The notes under the pieces are model-generated. The model was not told where the DNA came from, did not search any database, and was given only the letters and a program-made list of their open reading frames with translations. From the NCBI RefSeq assembly GCF_004136015.1, contig NZ_CP024866.1, positions 1,174,807 through 1,238,806 on the forward strand: a DNA stretch of 64,000 nucleotides, read 5' to 3'. Numbering within the stretch: position 1 is the first letter of the stretch; each line of letters begins with the position of its first letter. This stretch comes from Pseudomonas sp. ACM7 (GTDB lineage: Bacteria > Pseudomonadota > Gammaproteobacteria > Pseudomonadales > Pseudomonadaceae). The position numbers were made by a program, and so were the translations under genes. Below, in pieces: positions 11,133 through 23,099 of the stretch.

Positions 11133-12208
11133 AAGGCTAGATCCTCAGGTGTGAATGTCATCTTGAATGAACGATACGGAGCGAAATCGCTCGGCTTCAT
11201 TCCCTGCATTTCTGTCAAACGTCCAATATTCTTCACCGCTGCTACAGCCGAAGCGTCAAACGGACCATCGCCACTGGACTTGGCCACGCTGACCGAAGTC
11301 AACGTACCGTCCGGCAACATGCCGATCTGCAACACGACTGTCATGCCTTTGCGGGCCGAAGGTGGACGAGCCCAGCCTTCCGCTGCACGAGCACGGATCA
11401 GATCATCGAAACTACCGGCGACTTCGTCACCCTGCTCATCCGCCAAGGCCTGCTGACGCTGCGGCGTGTCTGAAAGCAAATCTGCCAGGGCCTGAGCCTT
11501 TTTGTCTTCGGCGGATTTACGTGCCGCTTCCTGCGATTTTTTCTTCGCAGCATCGGCAGCAGCTTTCTTCTTCGCGTCTTCCGCGACTTTCTTCTTCGCG
11601 TCCTCAGCTTCAGATTTCTTCTTGGCGTCTTCCGCGGCTTTCTTCTTCGCGTCTTCGACGATCTTTTTCTTCGCTTCTTCAGCGGCCGCTTTCTTGGCCT
11701 CTTCTTCAGCTGCTTTCTTGGCTTCTTCTTCAGACTTCTTCTTGGCTATATCAGCCAATTTTTTCTCTTCGGCCTTTTTAGCTTCGGCGGTCTTCTTCGC
11801 TTCATCGGCTTTCTTGGCTTCATCAGCCTTTTTAGCCTCTTCCGCTTTCTTCGTCTCGTCGGCCTTTTTTGATTCTTCGGCTTTTTGAGCCGCATCTTCC
11901 TTCTTTTGTTCCGCGGCTTTGATCGCTTCCTGCTCGATCTTTTTCTGTTCCATCTGTTCGACTTCGGTCTGGCGCGCGGCGGATTTCTTCGCCTCACCCG
12001 CAATCTTCTGATTGGTCTGGGTGGTCGCCTGACTTTTCGATTTCAGTTGGTACAGGGTCGCCTGGACAATCGGCTTGGCCGGCGGCAGTTCGGGCGTGAA
12101 GGCGAAACTGACAAACAGCATGCCGAAAACCAGCACGTGCAAGACAAGCGCCCAGACACTAGGCCAGAAGTAGCTTTCCGAGGCGGACGGCTCTCGCATT
12201 TGCTGCAT
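11129..12208 (-). CDS. tolA: Tol-Pal system protein TolA
   Basis: 359-residue inner-membrane protein spanning the periplasm. One membrane helix (about residues 12-35) is followed by a very long Lys/Ala/Glu-rich domain II (about 60-250, with recurring AEEAKKA and DAKKKAAE units) that forms an extended helix, and a globular C-terminal domain III (about 260-359, [20 protein letters not shown]). TolA energised by TolQR contacts TolB/Pal, and in many species serves as receptor for phage and bacteriocins. The ATG overlaps the tolR stop by one base (TGATG). Confidence 0.96.
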   Translation of the reverse strand: MQQMREPSASESYFWPSVWALVLHVLVFGMLFVSFAFTPELPPAKPIVQATLYQLKSKSQATTQTNQKIAGEAKKSAARQTEVEQMEQKKIEQEAIKAAEQKKEDAAQKAEESKKADETKKAEEAKKADEAKKADEAKKTAEAKKAEEKKLADIAKKKSEEEAKKAAEEEAKKAAAEEAKKKIVEDAKKKAAEDAKKKSEAEDAKKKVAEDAKKKAAADAAKKKSQEAARKSAEDKKAQALADLLSDTPQRQQALADEQGDEVAGSFDDLIRARAAEGWARPPSARKGMTVVLQIGMLPDGTLTSVSVAKSSGDGPFDASAVAAVKNIGRLTEMQGMKPSDFAPYRSFKMTFTPEDLAL

Positions 12209-12669
12209 CAGGGTGCCTCGGTAATCAAGCCAACATTACCGACCCCGGCTTTCTGCAACCCGCCCATGGCGCCCATAACGGAACCGTAATCGACGGTCTT
12301 GTCGCCGCGGATGAACACCTGAGTACGCTTGCCACCTTCAGTGCCGGCGCGAATGATCTTGGTCACGGCGTCAGTCATCTGCGGCAAGGTCATGGCCTTG
12401 TCCTGCTGCTTTTCGGTGTCGACTTCGCTGCCAAGGTTCCAGTAGTAGGTCTTGTCAGCCTTGATCGAAATGGTCAGGACCTGGGTGTTGTTGTCCTGCG
12501 GCAAGGCTTCGCTGGAAACCTTGGGCAGATCAACTTTCACGCCCTGATTGAGCATCGGAGCGGTCACCATGAAGATGACCAGCAGTACCAACATCACGTC
12601 GATGTAAGGCACCACGTTCATCTCGGCAACCGGCTTGCGCTTTTTGCGAGCTCGAGCGATTAAAGCCAT
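12208..12669 (-). CDS. tolR: Tol-Pal system protein TolR
   Basis: 153-residue ExbD/TolR-type proton-channel component with one membrane helix (about 24-42). The channel aspartate is in the conserved sequence VVPYIDVMLVLLVIFMV. The periplasmic C-terminal domain should bind peptidoglycan. Together with TolQ it converts the proton gradient into movement of TolA. It lies 14 bases after tolQ. Confidence 0.97.
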   Translation of the reverse strand: MALIARARKKRKPVAEMNVVPYIDVMLVLLVIFMVTAPMLNQGVKVDLPKVSSEALPQDNNTQVLTISIKADKTYYWNLGSEVDTEKQQDKAMTLPQMTDAVTKIIRAGTEGGKRTQVFIRGDKTVDYGSVMGAMGGLQKAGVGNVGLITEAP

Positions 12670-12683
12670 TGGAAATTACCTGC

Positions 12684-13379
12684 TTATTCTTCGCTGGTGT
12701 GCACTTTGCGGTGCAGGATCGCCTGGAATTCGTCGGCGAAGGTGTAGTAACGGCTCAGCAGGGTTTCGCTGCGAGCAGCAAAACGGTTGTAAGCGATAAC
12801 GGCCGGGATGGCGGCGAACAGACCGATCGCGGTTGCGATCAGTGCCTCGGCGATACCTGGAGCCACAGTGGCCAGGGTCGCTTGCTGGGCAGTTGCCAGA
12901 CCACGGAAGGAGTTCATGATCCCCCAGACGGTACCGAACAGACCGATGTACGGGCTGACGGAACCTACGGTCGCGAGGAACGGCAGGCTCTGCTCGAGCT
13001 TTTCTTCTTCGCGGGAAATGGCGACGCGCATGGCACGGGCCACGCCTTCCATGACCGCTTCCGGGTCAACGCCTGGCTGCTGACGCAGACGGGAGAATTC
13101 CTTGAAACCGGCACGGAAGATCTGCTCTACGCCCGAATCCGGATCAGGATTGCTGCCGGCCTGACGGTAGAGTTTGGACAGGTCGATACCCGACCAGAAG
13201 CGCTCTTCAAAGCTCTCCAGGGCACGTCGACCGGCGCGCAGCAGATTGCTGCGCTGAAAGATCATGATCCATGAGGTCACCGATGCGGCTACCAGGATCA
13301 GCATTACCAGTTGCACCACGATACTGGCATTGCTGACCAGGCTCCACATGGAGGAATGGTCGACGACGTTAGCTTCCAC
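12684..13379 (-). CDS. tolQ: Tol-Pal system protein TolQ
   Basis: 231-residue MotA/TolQ/ExbB-type protein with three membrane helices (about 18-38, 135-160, 170-195) and the conserved [20 protein letters not shown] stretch. It forms the pentamer around the TolR dimer. The start is GTG at 13379 with AGGAG seven bases upstream; it overlaps the end of ybgC by 11 bases. Confidence 0.96.
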   Translation of the reverse strand: MEANVVDHSSMWSLVSNASIVVQLVMLILVAASVTSWIMIFQRSNLLRAGRRALESFEERFWSGIDLSKLYRQAGSNPDPDSGVEQIFRAGFKEFSRLRQQPGVDPEAVMEGVARAMRVAISREEEKLEQSLPFLATVGSVSPYIGLFGTVWGIMNSFRGLATAQQATLATVAPGIAEALIATAIGLFAAIPAVIAYNRFAARSETLLSRYYTFADEFQAILHRKVHTSEE

Positions 13380-13836
13380 GCTTTATCTCCTGCTTTGAGT
13401 GTGTACCCGCGCCGCTCACGTCGGCAAAGGCCGCACGTAGAGCTTCGGGAATGGCCCGGGGTTTCAAACTGTTAGTGCGCACACAGGCCACCAAAAACTG
13501 CCCCTCGCAGAGCAGCGCATTATCCGTGGCCCGCCTGACCTGCTGTTTGAAGCGCAGGCTGACACGGTTCAATTCGATTACTTCAGCGCTTACCAGCAGC
13601 TCGTCGTCCAGTCGCGCCGGCGCGTGGTAACGCGCTTCGCTGGAATGCACGACGAACAACAGGTCCTCACCTGCAAGCTGGGATTGGGCAAAGCCCAGCT
13701 CCCGGAGCCGCTCGGTTCGAGCCCGTTCCATAAACTTGAGGTAATTAACGTAATACACGATGCCGCCCGCATCGGTGTCCTCGTAATAAACGCGACAACG
13801 AAGTGCGAAAGGCTCAAGCCCGTTTTGCGCGCGCAT
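13369..13836 (-). CDS. ybgC: Tol-Pal-associated acyl-CoA thioesterase YbgC
   Basis: 155-residue hot-dog-fold thioesterase and first gene of the tol-pal operon. The catalytic signature [19 protein letters not shown] near residue 17 includes the active-site aspartate. YbgC hydrolyses acyl-CoAs or acyl-ACPs and is thought to connect Tol-Pal with lipid metabolism. It overlaps tolQ. Confidence 0.95.
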   Translation of the reverse strand: MRAQNGLEPFALRCRVYYEDTDAGGIVYYVNYLKFMERARTERLRELGFAQSQLAGEDLLFVVHSSEARYHAPARLDDELLVSAEVIELNRVSLRFKQQVRRATDNALLCEGQFLVACVRTNSLKPRAIPEALRAAFADVSGAGTHSKQEIKRGS

Positions 13837-13960
13837 ACTCTAGTGCTTACTCCTCAGGTTGCCAATCCGGCCAGGCAACTGTTTTTCATTGATTCACGGC
13901 TTTCTGGCGAAAGTACGGTCCTGGGACCGCACAAACCCCGAATAAATCAGCGCGCAAAGG

Positions 13961-15025
13961 TTATTTATCGTCCACGGCATCGAGGAACTCGTCTACCACG
14001 GGCATCTCGCCCAATCGTGACGGGATGTTTAAACCGAAGTGCAGGTACGCATGCCGGGTCACCACTCGCCCCCGCGGCGTACGCATGATGTAGCCCTGCT
14101 GGATCAGGTACGGCTCCAGCACGTCTTCAATGGTGTGGCGCTCTTCACTGATGGCTGCAGCGAGACTATCGACCCCGACCGGCCCACCGTCGAACTTCTC
14201 GATCATGGTCAACAACAGACGTCGATCCTGGTGATCGAAACCACGCTCGTCGACATCCAGCAGGTTCAAGGCCAGGTCGGCGATCGGTTTGGTAATGTGG
14301 CCCTTGGCGCGAACTTCGGCGAAATCCCGAACCCGGCGCAGCAAGCGGTTGGCGATCCGTGGCGTACCACGGGCACGGCGGGCGATTTCGAAAGCGCCTT
14401 CCGGGTCCAGGGGCAAGCCGAGGATATTCGCCGAACGACTGACAATCGTTGCCAGATCGGCGGTGTTGTAGAACTCCAGGCGCTGGACGATGCCGAAACG
14501 GTCGCGCAGCGGATTGGTCAGCATCCCCGCCCGCGTCGTCGCACCGACCAGCGTGAACGGCGGCAGATCAAGCTTGATCGAGCGCGCGGCCGGCCCTTCG
14601 CCGATCATGATGTCGAGCTGGAAATCTTCCATGGCCGGGTACAGCACTTCTTCGACGATCGGTGAGAGCCGATGGATTTCGTCGATAAACAGCACGTCGT
14701 GTGGCTCAAGATTGGTCAGCAGCGCAGCCAGATCACCCGGGCGCTCAAGCACCGGGCCCGAAGTGCTCTTGATCGACACGCCCATTTCCTGGGCGATGAT
14801 GTTGGCCAGGGTGGTTTTACCCAGACCCGGCGGGCCGAAAATCAGCGTGTGGTCCAGGGATTCATTGCGCCCACGGGCAGCCTGGATGAACAACTCCATC
14901 TGCTCGCGAACGGTCGGCTGGCCAATGTACTCGGCCAGGCTGACAGGACGAATCGCTCGGTCCTGGACTTCCTCGCGGTCACGAGGGCCGGGCGTGGCGG
15001 TAATCAGACGATCAGCTTCAATCAC
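13961..15025 (-). CDS. ruvB: Holliday junction branch-migration ATPase RuvB
   Basis: 354-residue AAA+ helicase. Walker A is [11 protein letters not shown] and Walker [12 protein letters not shown]; a winged-helix C-terminal domain carries [11 protein letters not shown]. Hexameric RuvB is loaded by RuvA tetramers to drive branch migration during recombinational repair. The GTG start at 15025 abuts the ruvA stop codon (15026-15028), so the two are translationally coupled. Confidence 0.98.
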   Translation of the reverse strand: MIEADRLITATPGPRDREEVQDRAIRPVSLAEYIGQPTVREQMELFIQAARGRNESLDHTLIFGPPGLGKTTLANIIAQEMGVSIKSTSGPVLERPGDLAALLTNLEPHDVLFIDEIHRLSPIVEEVLYPAMEDFQLDIMIGEGPAARSIKLDLPPFTLVGATTRAGMLTNPLRDRFGIVQRLEFYNTADLATIVSRSANILGLPLDPEGAFEIARRARGTPRIANRLLRRVRDFAEVRAKGHITKPIADLALNLLDVDERGFDHQDRRLLLTMIEKFDGGPVGVDSLAAAISEERHTIEDVLEPYLIQQGYIMRTPRGRVVTRHAYLHFGLNIPSRLGEMPVVDEFLDAVDDK

Positions 15026-15643
15026 TTAGATCATTCCCTTCAGGGCACGACGAATCATGTCTTCACTGCTCAAACCTTTCTCCTTGATCGCAGAAATCGC
15101 CTTGCTGGCTTCCTGCGGCTTGTAGCCCAAGGAGATCAGCGCGCTGACCGCGTCATTTTCGGCGGTAGCGACCGGAGCTGGCGCATCTGGCGCACCCGGC
15201 TGGTTTGGCACCAACGCGAACATCGCCGGCACCGTTTCCCAGGCCTTGAAGCGGTCCTTGAGTTCCACCAGCAAACGCTCGGCGGTCTTTTTGCCCACGC
15301 CCGGCACCTTGGTCAGCGCCGAGGTGTCCTGGGATTGTACGCAGCGGACCAGCTCATCGACTTCCAGGCTCGACATCAGGGCCAGGGCCAATTTCGGCCC
15401 TACACCATTGAGACGGATCAACTCGCGAAAAAAGTCTCGCTCGCGCTTGCCGAAGAAGCCATAGAGTAACTGCGCGTCTTCGCGTACGACCAAATGGGTG
15501 TGCAAGGTCAGCGGTTCACCGACCGACGGCAAGCGATAAAGCGTGGTCATGGGCACTTCCAGCTCATACCCCAGACCGTTTACATCCAGAATCAGGTGCG
15601 GCGGCTGTTTCTCAGCCAGTGTTCCGCGCAAGCGTCCAATCAC
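15026..15643 (-). CDS. ruvA: Holliday junction DNA-binding protein RuvA
   Basis: 205 residues with the RuvA plan: N-terminal OB fold ([20 protein letters not shown]), tandem helix-hairpin-helix motifs ([26 protein letters not shown]) and a C-terminal domain ([20 protein letters not shown]) that activates RuvB. Translation starts at GTG 15643. It lies about 116 bases after ruvC in the conventional ruvCAB order. Confidence 0.97.
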   Translation of the reverse strand: MIGRLRGTLAEKQPPHLILDVNGLGYELEVPMTTLYRLPSVGEPLTLHTHLVVREDAQLLYGFFGKRERDFFRELIRLNGVGPKLALALMSSLEVDELVRCVQSQDTSALTKVPGVGKKTAERLLVELKDRFKAWETVPAMFALVPNQPGAPDAPAPVATAENDAVSALISLGYKPQEASKAISAIKEKGLSSEDMIRRALKGMI

Positions 15644-15759
15644 GTTTCAGATCCTTGAGCGTTGGCCAACTCAGCAGCTGGCGACTGACAGAGCAAGGGT
15701 TTTGCGCCGACGACACAGGCGCAAAACCCTCGCTCCATAAAAAATGATTGCTGATGCTA

Positions 15760-16284
15760 TCAGAGACGCAGGCGTCCGCCACGACTGCGTGCCGTGCCCA
15801 GGCCATGGGGCAACAGGCTGGAACGGGTGTGAGCATGGCAAATGGCGATGGCCAAGGCGTCCGAGGCATCGATTTGAGGTTTGCTGGTCAGTTTCAGCAT
15901 GTGCATGACCATCATTTGCACCTGCTCTTTATTCGCCGCGCCGGTCCCGGTCACCGCCTGCTTGACCTGGGTCGCGGTGTATTCAGCGATTTCCAGGCTT
16001 TCTTCCGCCCCGGCAACGATGGCTGCGCCGCGGGCCTGGCCAAGTTTCAATGCAGAGTCAGCGTTGCGCGCCATGAAGACCTTTTCAATGCCCATGGTCA
16101 CCGGGCCGTACGTCTGGATGACTTCGCGCACGCCGCGATAGACGATTTGCAGGCGTTCATGCAGCTCGCCGGAACCTGTGCGAATGCAGCCCGACGCCAC
16201 GTAAACGCAACCACGCCCGGTATCTCGCACTACGCCATAACCGGTAATGCGCGAACCGGGGTCGATACCAAGAATTAAAGTCAT
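15760..16284 (-). CDS. ruvC: Crossover junction endodeoxyribonuclease RuvC
   Basis: 174-residue RNase H-fold resolvase that cleaves Holliday junctions. Catalytic acidic residues are visible in [14 protein letters not shown] (first Asp), [10 protein letters not shown] (Glu) and [16 protein letters not shown] (C-terminal Asp pair). The frame is open upstream, but the ATG at 16284 yields the canonical N-terminus [10 protein letters not shown]. It heads the ruvCAB set downstream of the YebC-family gene. Confidence 0.97.
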   Translation of the reverse strand: MTLILGIDPGSRITGYGVVRDTGRGCVYVASGCIRTGSGELHERLQIVYRGVREVIQTYGPVTMGIEKVFMARNADSALKLGQARGAAIVAGAEESLEIAEYTATQVKQAVTGTGAANKEQVQMMVMHMLKLTSKPQIDASDALAIAICHAHTRSSLLPHGLGTARSRGGRLRL

Positions 16285-16321
16285 AACGCCTGCAAAGCTA
16301 GTGCGAGTATTCGAGGGTAAC

Positions 16322-16350
16322 TGTAGGAGCTGCCGAAGGCTGCGATCTTT
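16322..16350 (+). repeat. Solitary REP-like half, family B
   Basis: A single copy of the family B core TAGGAGCTGCCGAAGGCTGC in the gap between ruvC and the yebC-family gene. Elsewhere in this window the same core occurs only as inverted pairs, so this is a half element that has lost, or never had, its partner. Confidence 0.85.
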
Positions 16351-16360
16351 AATAAATGCA

Positions 16361-17107
<747 letters not shown>

Positions 17108-17187
17108 ATCTCGCTCCGAATTCTCTTTGAAACATTGCCCGCCACGCCATGACGCGCCAGCCGGCAAATAAAAATCTCGACCTTTCT

Positions 17188-17220
17188 ATAAAGAAAGGGC
17201 GCATCCGAAGATGCGCCCTT
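17188..17220 (-). terminator. Rho-independent terminator after aspS
   Basis: AAGGGCGCATC/GATGCGCCCTT 11-bp stem with a 4-base loop, followed on the minus strand by a TTTCTTT tract, 10 bases beyond the aspS stop codon. Confidence 0.8.
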
Positions 17221-17230
17221 CTGGTCAGCC

Positions 17231-19006
<1,776 letters not shown>

Positions 19007-19127
19007 GGTAGTGGTTCGCTTCTCGTAATTCGAAATTCGGTTGGAGACCTTGCTCATATCCTGCCCTTGTAAAAGGCGCCAGATGAGGCAAGAGCTCGCA
19101 CGTGTCGTTCAACTCAGGTTCAAGACC

Positions 19128-19349
19128 CTAGTCAGCTTTGTCGCCGCCGGCCAGGTTCTTCTTGGAACCGGTCTTGAAATCGGTTTCGTACCAGCCGGTA
19201 CCGCTAAGGCGGAAGCCCGGCATGGACAGCATCTTCTTAAGCTCTGGCGCCTGGCAGGCAGGGCAGTCGACCAGCGGTGCTGCGCTGATCTTTTGAATGG
19301 CTTCCAACTGATGACCACAGGAAGCACATTGATAGTCGTACATCGGCAT
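19128..19349 (-). CDS. FmdB-family zinc-ribbon protein
   Basis: 73 residues. It starts MPMYDYQCASCGH and has a second CPAC pair, giving a CxxC-CxxC zinc ribbon of the FmdB/Regulatory CxxC type; the C-terminus is a basic tail (GSKKNLAGGDKAD). The role is unknown; these small proteins commonly lie directly upstream of aspS in gammaproteobacteria, as here, where the gap is about 120 bases. The Shine-Dalgarno is weak; the start was chosen by family N-terminus. Confidence 0.88.
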   Translation of the reverse strand: MPMYDYQCASCGHQLEAIQKISAAPLVDCPACQAPELKKMLSMPGFRLSGTGWYETDFKTGSKKNLAGGDKAD

Positions 19350-19485
19350 GGGGGTTGTCTCGGCGATCAGATTGCTACCGCACACGCTGGGTTTTGCGGC
19401 AAAGAGCGGGATTATATCCATTAAATGCAGCCTGTGCAGCCGTAAGACTGCACAGACCGACACTCTACCCATTCCACCCCTGTGG

Positions 19486-19824
19486 CTAAGGCATGGCGAC
19501 GCAGCCGCCTTCCTTCAGGCTGTGCACGACGCACACAACCCGCACCAGTCCGGTGAAGTTCTTGACCCCGCCGTGACGCAAATGCACCTCGCGGTCCACA
19601 TGGGACAGCAGCGCACTGACCGTACAGCAGTTGACCTTGGCCATGTCGCCCAAAATATCCCAGTAGACCTGTTCAAGCCGCAAACAGGTTGCAAAGCCAT
19701 TCAGCCGTACTGACCGGGATAAAGGCTGGGCCAGGCCCATATCAAATTCGCTGACAAATGGATCAATCCTTACATCCTTGACTGGACCGCCCCTCCACTC
19801 GCTTCGTCTGTCTTCGTAAACCAT
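19486..19824 (-). CDS. Ribbon-helix-helix domain protein
   Basis: 112-residue protein whose central part (about 38-105: RSVRLNGFATCLRLEQVYWD, then LGDMAKVNCCTVSALLSHVD) resembles the ribbon-helix-helix domain found in small bacterial DNA-binding proteins (the RHH_4 type). It may bind DNA as a dimer; targets unknown. It stands alone, with about 270 bases of gene-free sequence before it. Confidence 0.75.
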   Translation of the reverse strand: MVYEDRRSEWRGGPVKDVRIDPFVSEFDMGLAQPLSRSVRLNGFATCLRLEQVYWDILGDMAKVNCCTVSALLSHVDREVHLRHGGVKNFTGLVRVVCVVHSLKEGGCVAMP

Positions 19825-20094
19825 ATCGTTGACACTCCTTTGTCATCCTTGCGTTTTTATAAGAGCAACAAGCTGTTTCTCTATAAAAGCGCAGGGACAA
19901 AGTTATATCCAGATGACTTTATGACCATCAACGTAGGATAAGCCAACAACTGAAGGGCGATCATGGAGACCGTCCTACTCCAGACAATTTCCTACACGCC
20001 TGGGCGCAATATCGTTCAACAGAAAGACACTAATCGTTACGAGAAGACAGGGCGCGAACAACACCTCATGGGCGTCATCCGCGCACTGACATTG

Positions 20095-20565
20095 TTACTG
20101 ATCCAGCAGGGAGCGCAGCATCCACGCGGTTTTCTCGTGGACTTGCATACGCTGGGTCAGGAGGTCAGCCGTTGGCTCGTCACTGACCTTGTCGAGCAGT
20201 GGAAAAATCCCGCGTGCAGTACGCGTGACCGCCTCCTGGCCTTCGACAAGTTGCTTGATCATGTCTTCAGCACTGGGCACACCCACCTCCTCCTTAATGG
20301 AAGAAAGGCGCGCATAAATAGAATAGGCACCCGGAGCAGGAAATCCGAGGGCACGAATTCGCTCGGCAATCGAATCGACGGCCAGGGCCAACTCGTTATA
20401 TTGCTCCTCGAACATCAAGTGCAGGGTCCGAAACATCGGACCGGTGACGTTCCAATGGAAGTTATGGGTTTTCAAATAAAGTACATAAGTGTCCGACAGC
20501 AGACGCGAAAGCCCGTCGACGATGGACTTGCGATCCTCTTCACTGATACCGATATCGATTGCCAT
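20095..20565 (-). CDS. Dps/ferritin-like DNA-protection protein
   Basis: 156-residue Dps-family protein. The inter-subunit ferroxidase ligands are visible in [20 protein letters not shown] and EEQYNEL, followed by the helical bundle and [12 protein letters not shown] end. Dps dodecamers oxidise ferrous iron with peroxide and shield DNA in stationary phase and oxidative stress. The gene is monocistronic and divergent from the membrane/cold-shock fusion gene, sharing the 308-base region 20566-20873. Confidence 0.93.
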   Translation of the reverse strand: MAIDIGISEEDRKSIVDGLSRLLSDTYVLYLKTHNFHWNVTGPMFRTLHLMFEEQYNELALAVDSIAERIRALGFPAPGAYSIYARLSSIKEEVGVPSAEDMIKQLVEGQEAVTRTARGIFPLLDKVSDEPTADLLTQRMQVHEKTAWMLRSLLDQ

Positions 20566-20873
20566 GCGTTTCCCCTAAAGGTAATGAAATTCATCCAGCA
20601 GGTGCAGGACCACTCTAGCAAGCCTGCCGGCACCCCGCAGCCCCGGGTTCTCCGGTTACCTGCGACAAATCGACCCTCAGGGCACCGCTGGACTGCCTGA
20701 TTTGAGTAGCTGCAGGCTTTGCTGTTAAATAGACAGTGTGTCGCTACCGCCTATTTTCCGGGGGCTGCGCATAGGCTGATACCGGGTACGTGTCCAACGC
20801 CTCTTATTGTTCTGAAGCGAACCGTGCTCAATCAGCTCTTCCTTGTGATCCGTCTTAACGTGAGTTACTCAAA
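20566..20873. promoter_or_regulatory. 308-base divergent promoter region
   Basis: Gene-free region between the divergent dps-like and membrane/cold-shock fusion genes, so it should contain both promoters. I see no strong repeat, hairpin or textbook promoter; the ATG at 20874 has no good Shine-Dalgarno, and the roughly 100 bases before it may be a structured leader. Confidence 0.4.
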
Positions 20874-21476
20874 ATGTTGAAAATTGTCCACCTGCTAATG
20901 GGCGCAGCAGCCTTGCTGTTGTCCTTCATCCCTAGCCTGCGATCCGAAGCCGTACCTTACCTGCAACAACCCGATGCGTTGTACCTGGCCTTTTTCGGCC
21001 TGCTCAACCTCACCCTCGCTCCTGTTATCCCCTACTGGAACAAAGGCCCGCGTCATCAACTGCAAAACCTGGTCAGCGCCCTCCTGGTTCTGACCGTCGT
21101 CCTGCAAACCCTGACGCTGATCGCGCCGATGCCTGTCATTGCCGGTCAACCTGCTGTTCTGTTCAGCCTGGTCGCTGCCCTGATTGCCGTTCTTCTGCAC
21201 CTGGCCATCAGCTTCTACAAATCCTCACCGGCCGCCGCCTCGCCAAGCTACGACATGAGCAACCGTGATACCGGCACCGTCAAGTGGTTCAACACCTCCA
21301 AAGGCTTCGGCTTTATTTCCCGTGATTCCGGCGACGATATTTTCGTGCATTTCCGGGCCATTCGTGGCGAAGGTCATCGCGTCCTGGTCGAAGGCCAGCG
21401 TGTGGAGTTCTCTGTCATGAACCGTGACAAGGGCCTGCAAGCCGAAGATGTGATCGCCGCTCTGCCGCGTCGCTGA
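20874..21476 (+). CDS. Four-helix membrane protein fused to a C-terminal cold-shock domain
   Basis: 200 residues. The first 120 contain four hydrophobic segments (about 3-22, 38-57, 66-86, 95-118); residues 130-197 are a complete cold-shock domain ([16 protein letters not shown], with RNP1 KGFGFI and RNP2 DIFVHF). The domain order is the reverse of the known cold-shock/DUF1294 proteins, where the cold-shock domain is N-terminal. If the topology places the C-terminus in the cytoplasm, the protein would hold an RNA-binding domain at the inner membrane. The gene has its own terminator. Function unknown. Confidence 0.88.
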   Translation: MLKIVHLLMGAAALLLSFIPSLRSEAVPYLQQPDALYLAFFGLLNLTLAPVIPYWNKGPRHQLQNLVSALLVLTVVLQTLTLIAPMPVIAGQPAVLFSLVAALIAVLLHLAISFYKSSPAAASPSYDMSNRDTGTVKWFNTSKGFGFISRDSGDDIFVHFRAIRGEGHRVLVEGQRVEFSVMNRDKGLQAEDVIAALPRR

Positions 21477-21485
21477 TTCAAGGCT

Positions 21486-21524
21486 AAAAAAAACCGCGAA
21501 CAGCCTGGCTGTTCGCGGTTTTTT
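21486..21524. terminator. Bidirectional terminator
   Basis: AACCGCGAACAGC/GCTGTTCGCGGTT stem (21492-21504 and 21508-21520) flanked by an A-run on the left and a T-run on the right, between the convergent cold-shock fusion gene and slyX. Confidence 0.9.
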
Positions 21525-21546
21525 GTTGCCCGTCTGTTGGTCACAC

Positions 21547-21753
21547 TCAGTAATGCGGCGGTGGCGCTTCTTCTTCAAACGTCTCGAACTGACCGGCCAT
21601 TTCTTCTTGCCGCTTGAGCAAGGCGGCCATTTGCAGTTGCAGGCGCTCAACCGCACGCTGCTGCGTCGCCAGCACATCACTCAATGCCTGGATGGTGTCA
21701 TCCTGAAACGCCAGCTGGCTCTCCAGATCGGTAACGCGTGCTTCCAGGCTCAT
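21547..21753 (-). CDS. slyX: SlyX family protein
   Basis: 68-residue, mostly coiled-coil protein ([20 protein letters not shown] then [15 protein letters not shown]) ending in the proline-rich PPPHY typical of SlyX. Its function is unknown despite wide conservation. Only three bases separate it from the upstream HIT-family gene, so they form an operon. Confidence 0.9.
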   Translation of the reverse strand: MSLEARVTDLESQLAFQDDTIQALSDVLATQQRAVERLQLQMAALLKRQEEMAGQFETFEEEAPPPHY

Positions 21754-21756
21754 GAT

Positions 21757-22182
21757 TCAACCCTCCAGAAACGTAAAATCATCGGTCAATACCAGGCGCA
21801 ACCGCTCGCGAATCAACGCGATCTGCTCCGGGCCATAAGGCTTGGCTGGGTGTTTACCCCAGACCGGCGCCGGCCAGGCGGCGTCTTCGCGCTTGCGCAC
21901 AATCACATGCATGTGCAACTGACTGACGACATTACCCAAGGCCGCGACATTCAACTTGTCCGCATCAAACGAGTCCTTGAGCATTTCCGCCAGTGCGGTC
22001 GTTTCCTGCCACAGCTGCTGTTGATCTGCGACATCCAACTGAAATATCTCACTGATATCGTCGCGACGTGGCACCAGAATGAACCAGGGGTAGTTCGAAT
22101 CATTGGACAGCAGCAACCGGCAGAGTGGGAAATCCCCGATCGGTAACGTGTCTTGTTGAAGCCGTGGATCTAAAGCGAACAC
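21757..22182 (-). CDS. HIT-family protein with modified HIT motif
   Basis: 141-residue histidine-triad superfamily protein (FALDPRLQQDTLPIGDFPLC...). The region expected to read HxHxH has QLHMHVIV, so the first histidine is glutamine, while the second and third (catalytic) positions remain. HIT proteins hydrolyse or transfer nucleotides. The GTG start at 22182 has GGGAG eight bases upstream and the family N-terminus; a longer ATG frame to 22299 has no such support. Cotranscribed with slyX. Confidence 0.88.
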   Translation of the reverse strand: MFALDPRLQQDTLPIGDFPLCRLLLSNDSNYPWFILVPRRDDISEIFQLDVADQQQLWQETTALAEMLKDSFDADKLNVAALGNVVSQLHMHVIVRKREDAAWPAPVWGKHPAKPYGPEQIALIRERLRLVLTDDFTFLEG

Positions 22183-23099
22183 TGCGCGCACTCCCGCCGG
22201 GTCATCATTTTTCAGCTTAGCGCCCATCCCGAGAGACGGCGCACCAAGCGACAGGACGGCAGCATACCTGCGAACGCCGCTGGCTTCACGACGAACCATT
22301 GTCGAAGCCGCCCCGAGAAACTACGAACGACTGGTCGCGCGCCCCGACATGAGTCATTTTCGATCAGGGCGCACCATTACAGAACCACTAACCATGCAAA
22401 AAACGCCGAACTGACTGAAAAACAACGAAGCGTTCGTGATTGGCAAACGGCCGCGCTGTATGAATTCAGTACAGCGATTAAAATTTTTTGCACCAAAACC
22501 GCACATTGCGTCTACGCTGAGTCGGTCAGGCATCCGCCATCTACTCACTGGTGGGGTGAACCGGTAACGTTTTTGGTTGTCATGCAGTCGGCCATAAGGG
22601 TGCAACACGATGCAAACCATGGCGTCAAGCCCAAACAAAACGTGCTTGAACACCCCGGTTTTATGAGGTTTTTACAGCGACCAGCAACCATTCAGAAAAA
22701 AAACCAGCAGGATTCTGATTTGTGCACGCTTGTTGCATTCACACCCACATCGCCTCTGAAGCGTCCGCTGGAAGTGGAAGCCTTAAGGCAAATAAAAACA
22801 GTGGCAGGGTTGCCCGATGGAGATTCAAGCGTTTCACCAGGGACTCTTTTTACCGATGCTCAGGCCCTGGAAAACAACGTTAAAAGTTGTCAGTCCGCTT
22901 GCGTCGAGGCTGTAAATTTGCGACATCTACCAAGCCGTTTGCGACAGGGTCGTAAAGAAGCTGAAAGGTTAGATGCGCAAGTATCGCCAACATGGTCGGC
23001 GTGATATAAGTTTGCGCCGACACAAAAAGAAAGAGCCGCCCAGATAATAAATCAGGTGGGACGGCAGTACTCTTCTAAAAACCAAAGGAGCAAATCACG
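22183..23099 (+). promoter_or_regulatory. 917-base gene-free region upstream of the porin gene
   Basis: No convincing gene. An open frame at 22573-23004 on the plus strand has no Shine-Dalgarno, low-complexity composition and no family features. The stretch is lower in GC than its surroundings (A/T tracts near 22400-22500 and 22690-22710). It should contain the HIT gene promoter at the left end and the porin promoter and leader at the right; the porin ATG is preceded by AAAGGAG. The size leaves room for a small RNA, but no terminator marks one. Confidence 0.4.

Noticed and set aside
11500..11960. Apparent tandem repeat of TTCTTCGC units
   Set aside because: It is the coding sequence of the Lys/Ala/Glu-rich helical domain of TolA, not a satellite or CRISPR array.
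22573..23004. 143-codon frame upstream of the porin
   Set aside because: No ribosome binding site, no homology that I recognise, irregular composition; treated as non-coding.
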